Origin: an uncultured Roseburia sp.
GTDB lineage: Bacteria > Bacillota > Clostridia > Lachnospirales > Lachnospiraceae
Direction of reading: 5' to 3'
Assembly (NCBI GenBank): GCA_947088675.1
Contig: CAMUHN010000032.1
Coordinates: forward strand, 1-35,673
DNA: 35,673 nucleotides
Both the position numbers and the translations under genes were made by a program. Positions 35,349 through 35,673 of this stretch are shown here, piece after piece. The notes below the pieces were generated by a model. The model ran no database searches, was not told the origin of the DNA, and worked only from the letters and a program-made list of their open reading frames with translations. Position 1 is the stretch's first letter. The number at the start of each line of letters is the position of its first letter.

Positions 35349-35673
35349 ATGCCAGATACACACAAATACAACGAACCGATTTCCGATCTATCCAGATGGA
35401 TTACGGCAACTCCGACAGATACTGCGCAATCTCTGCCGTTTTATCTCACAGAAGCCGGCCATTTTTACGCGAATCCGGATTACTGTATCAACCGTGCCAG
35501 TCACGACAGTTTTCTTTTTCTCTATACCAGATCGGGCTGTGGACAAATTAGAAGCAATGGGGCGCAGTTTTTACTTCCGGAGCGCCAGGCAGCCCTGATT
35601 GACTGCCACCGGCCGCACAGCTACGATTCCGGAAAAAATGAATGGGAATTTCTCTGGCTGCATATAGGCGGAG
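35349..35673 (+). CDS. AraC-family transcriptional regulator, N-terminal part only
   Basis: The gene runs off the right edge after 108 codons. The visible part is the effector-binding cupin domain of AraC-type regulators: YLTEAGHFYANPDYCINR, then FLFLYTRSGCGQI, FLLPERQAALIDCHRPHSY and WEFLWLHIGG match the usual beta-strand order. The C-terminal double helix-turn-helix lies outside. AAGGAG precedes the ATG. It is transcribed divergently from the DUF5107-TPR gene, so it may sense a sugar and control that gene. A longer open frame over the same DNA in another register is not the real gene. Confidence 0.9.
   Translation, partial: MPDTHKYNEPISDLSRWITATPTDTAQSLPFYLTEAGHFYANPDYCINRASHDSFLFLYTRSGCGQIRSNGAQFLLPERQAALIDCHRPHSYDSGKNEWEFLWLHIGG

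Noticed and set aside
34810-35598. 262-codon plus-strand frame spanning the divergent gap and the AraC start
   Set aside because: The first half is antisense to the DUF5107 gene. Over 35349-35673 another frame gives clear AraC cupin sequence with a ribosome site and promoter.

Overview
The window looks like chromosomal DNA from a spore-forming Clostridia species, most likely Lachnospiraceae. The evidence is a nusB-to-spo0A block typical of endospore formers (xseA, xseB, ispA, dxs, tlyA, argR, recN, spoIVB, spo0A), strong AGGAGG-type ribosome binding sites, TTGACA/TATAAT-type promoters, and families common in that group (a DUF5688 protein, a DUF5107-TPR protein, a PreP-type M16 peptidase). No prophage, CRISPR array, rRNA or complete insertion sequence is visible.

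Layout. Bases 1-3375 hold, on the minus strand, a C-terminally truncated M16 metallopeptidase, a cold-shock protein with its own promoter and terminator, a small MITE-like element with an 8-bp target duplication, and tRNA-Thr(CGU). A plus-strand DUF5688 gene follows and converges on glgA (glycogen synthase). Bases 5860-17425 are the conserved minus-strand cluster, transcribed in the order asp23-like, nusB, xseA, xseB, ispA, dxs, tlyA, nadK, argR, recN, spoIVB, spo0A. It combines translation-coupled housekeeping genes (transcription antitermination, DNA repair, isoprenoid precursors, NADP, arginine regulation) with two sporulation regulators. folD, which sits between nusB and xseA in Bacillus subtilis, is absent.

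Bases 17475-21660 are a 1310-residue secreted fibronectin-type-III protein. Its promoter is near consensus and is preceded, six bases upstream of the -35 box, by a run of 23 G (minus strand). This is the best candidate in the window for an undescribed switch. A small HTH regulator and a small unknown gene follow, transcribed divergently from each other. Bases 22628-26283 are a minus-strand pair: a large zinc-ribbon/coiled-coil protein of unknown function and a PdaA-type polysaccharide deacetylase. A lipoprotein resembling the FKBP and chaperone parts of trigger factor is transcribed divergently from them. Bases 27638-35071, minus strand, carry a ZIP metal transporter, carB without carA, and a DUF5107-TPR protein. 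The 5' end of an AraC-family regulator, divergent from the last gene, runs off the right edge.

Two compact nested-hairpin elements (2710-2819 and 6871-6999), the G23 tract, the lipoprotein trigger-factor homologue and the unknown 902-residue protein are the items most worth a second look. All functional calls come from reading motifs and gene order; no database search was run.
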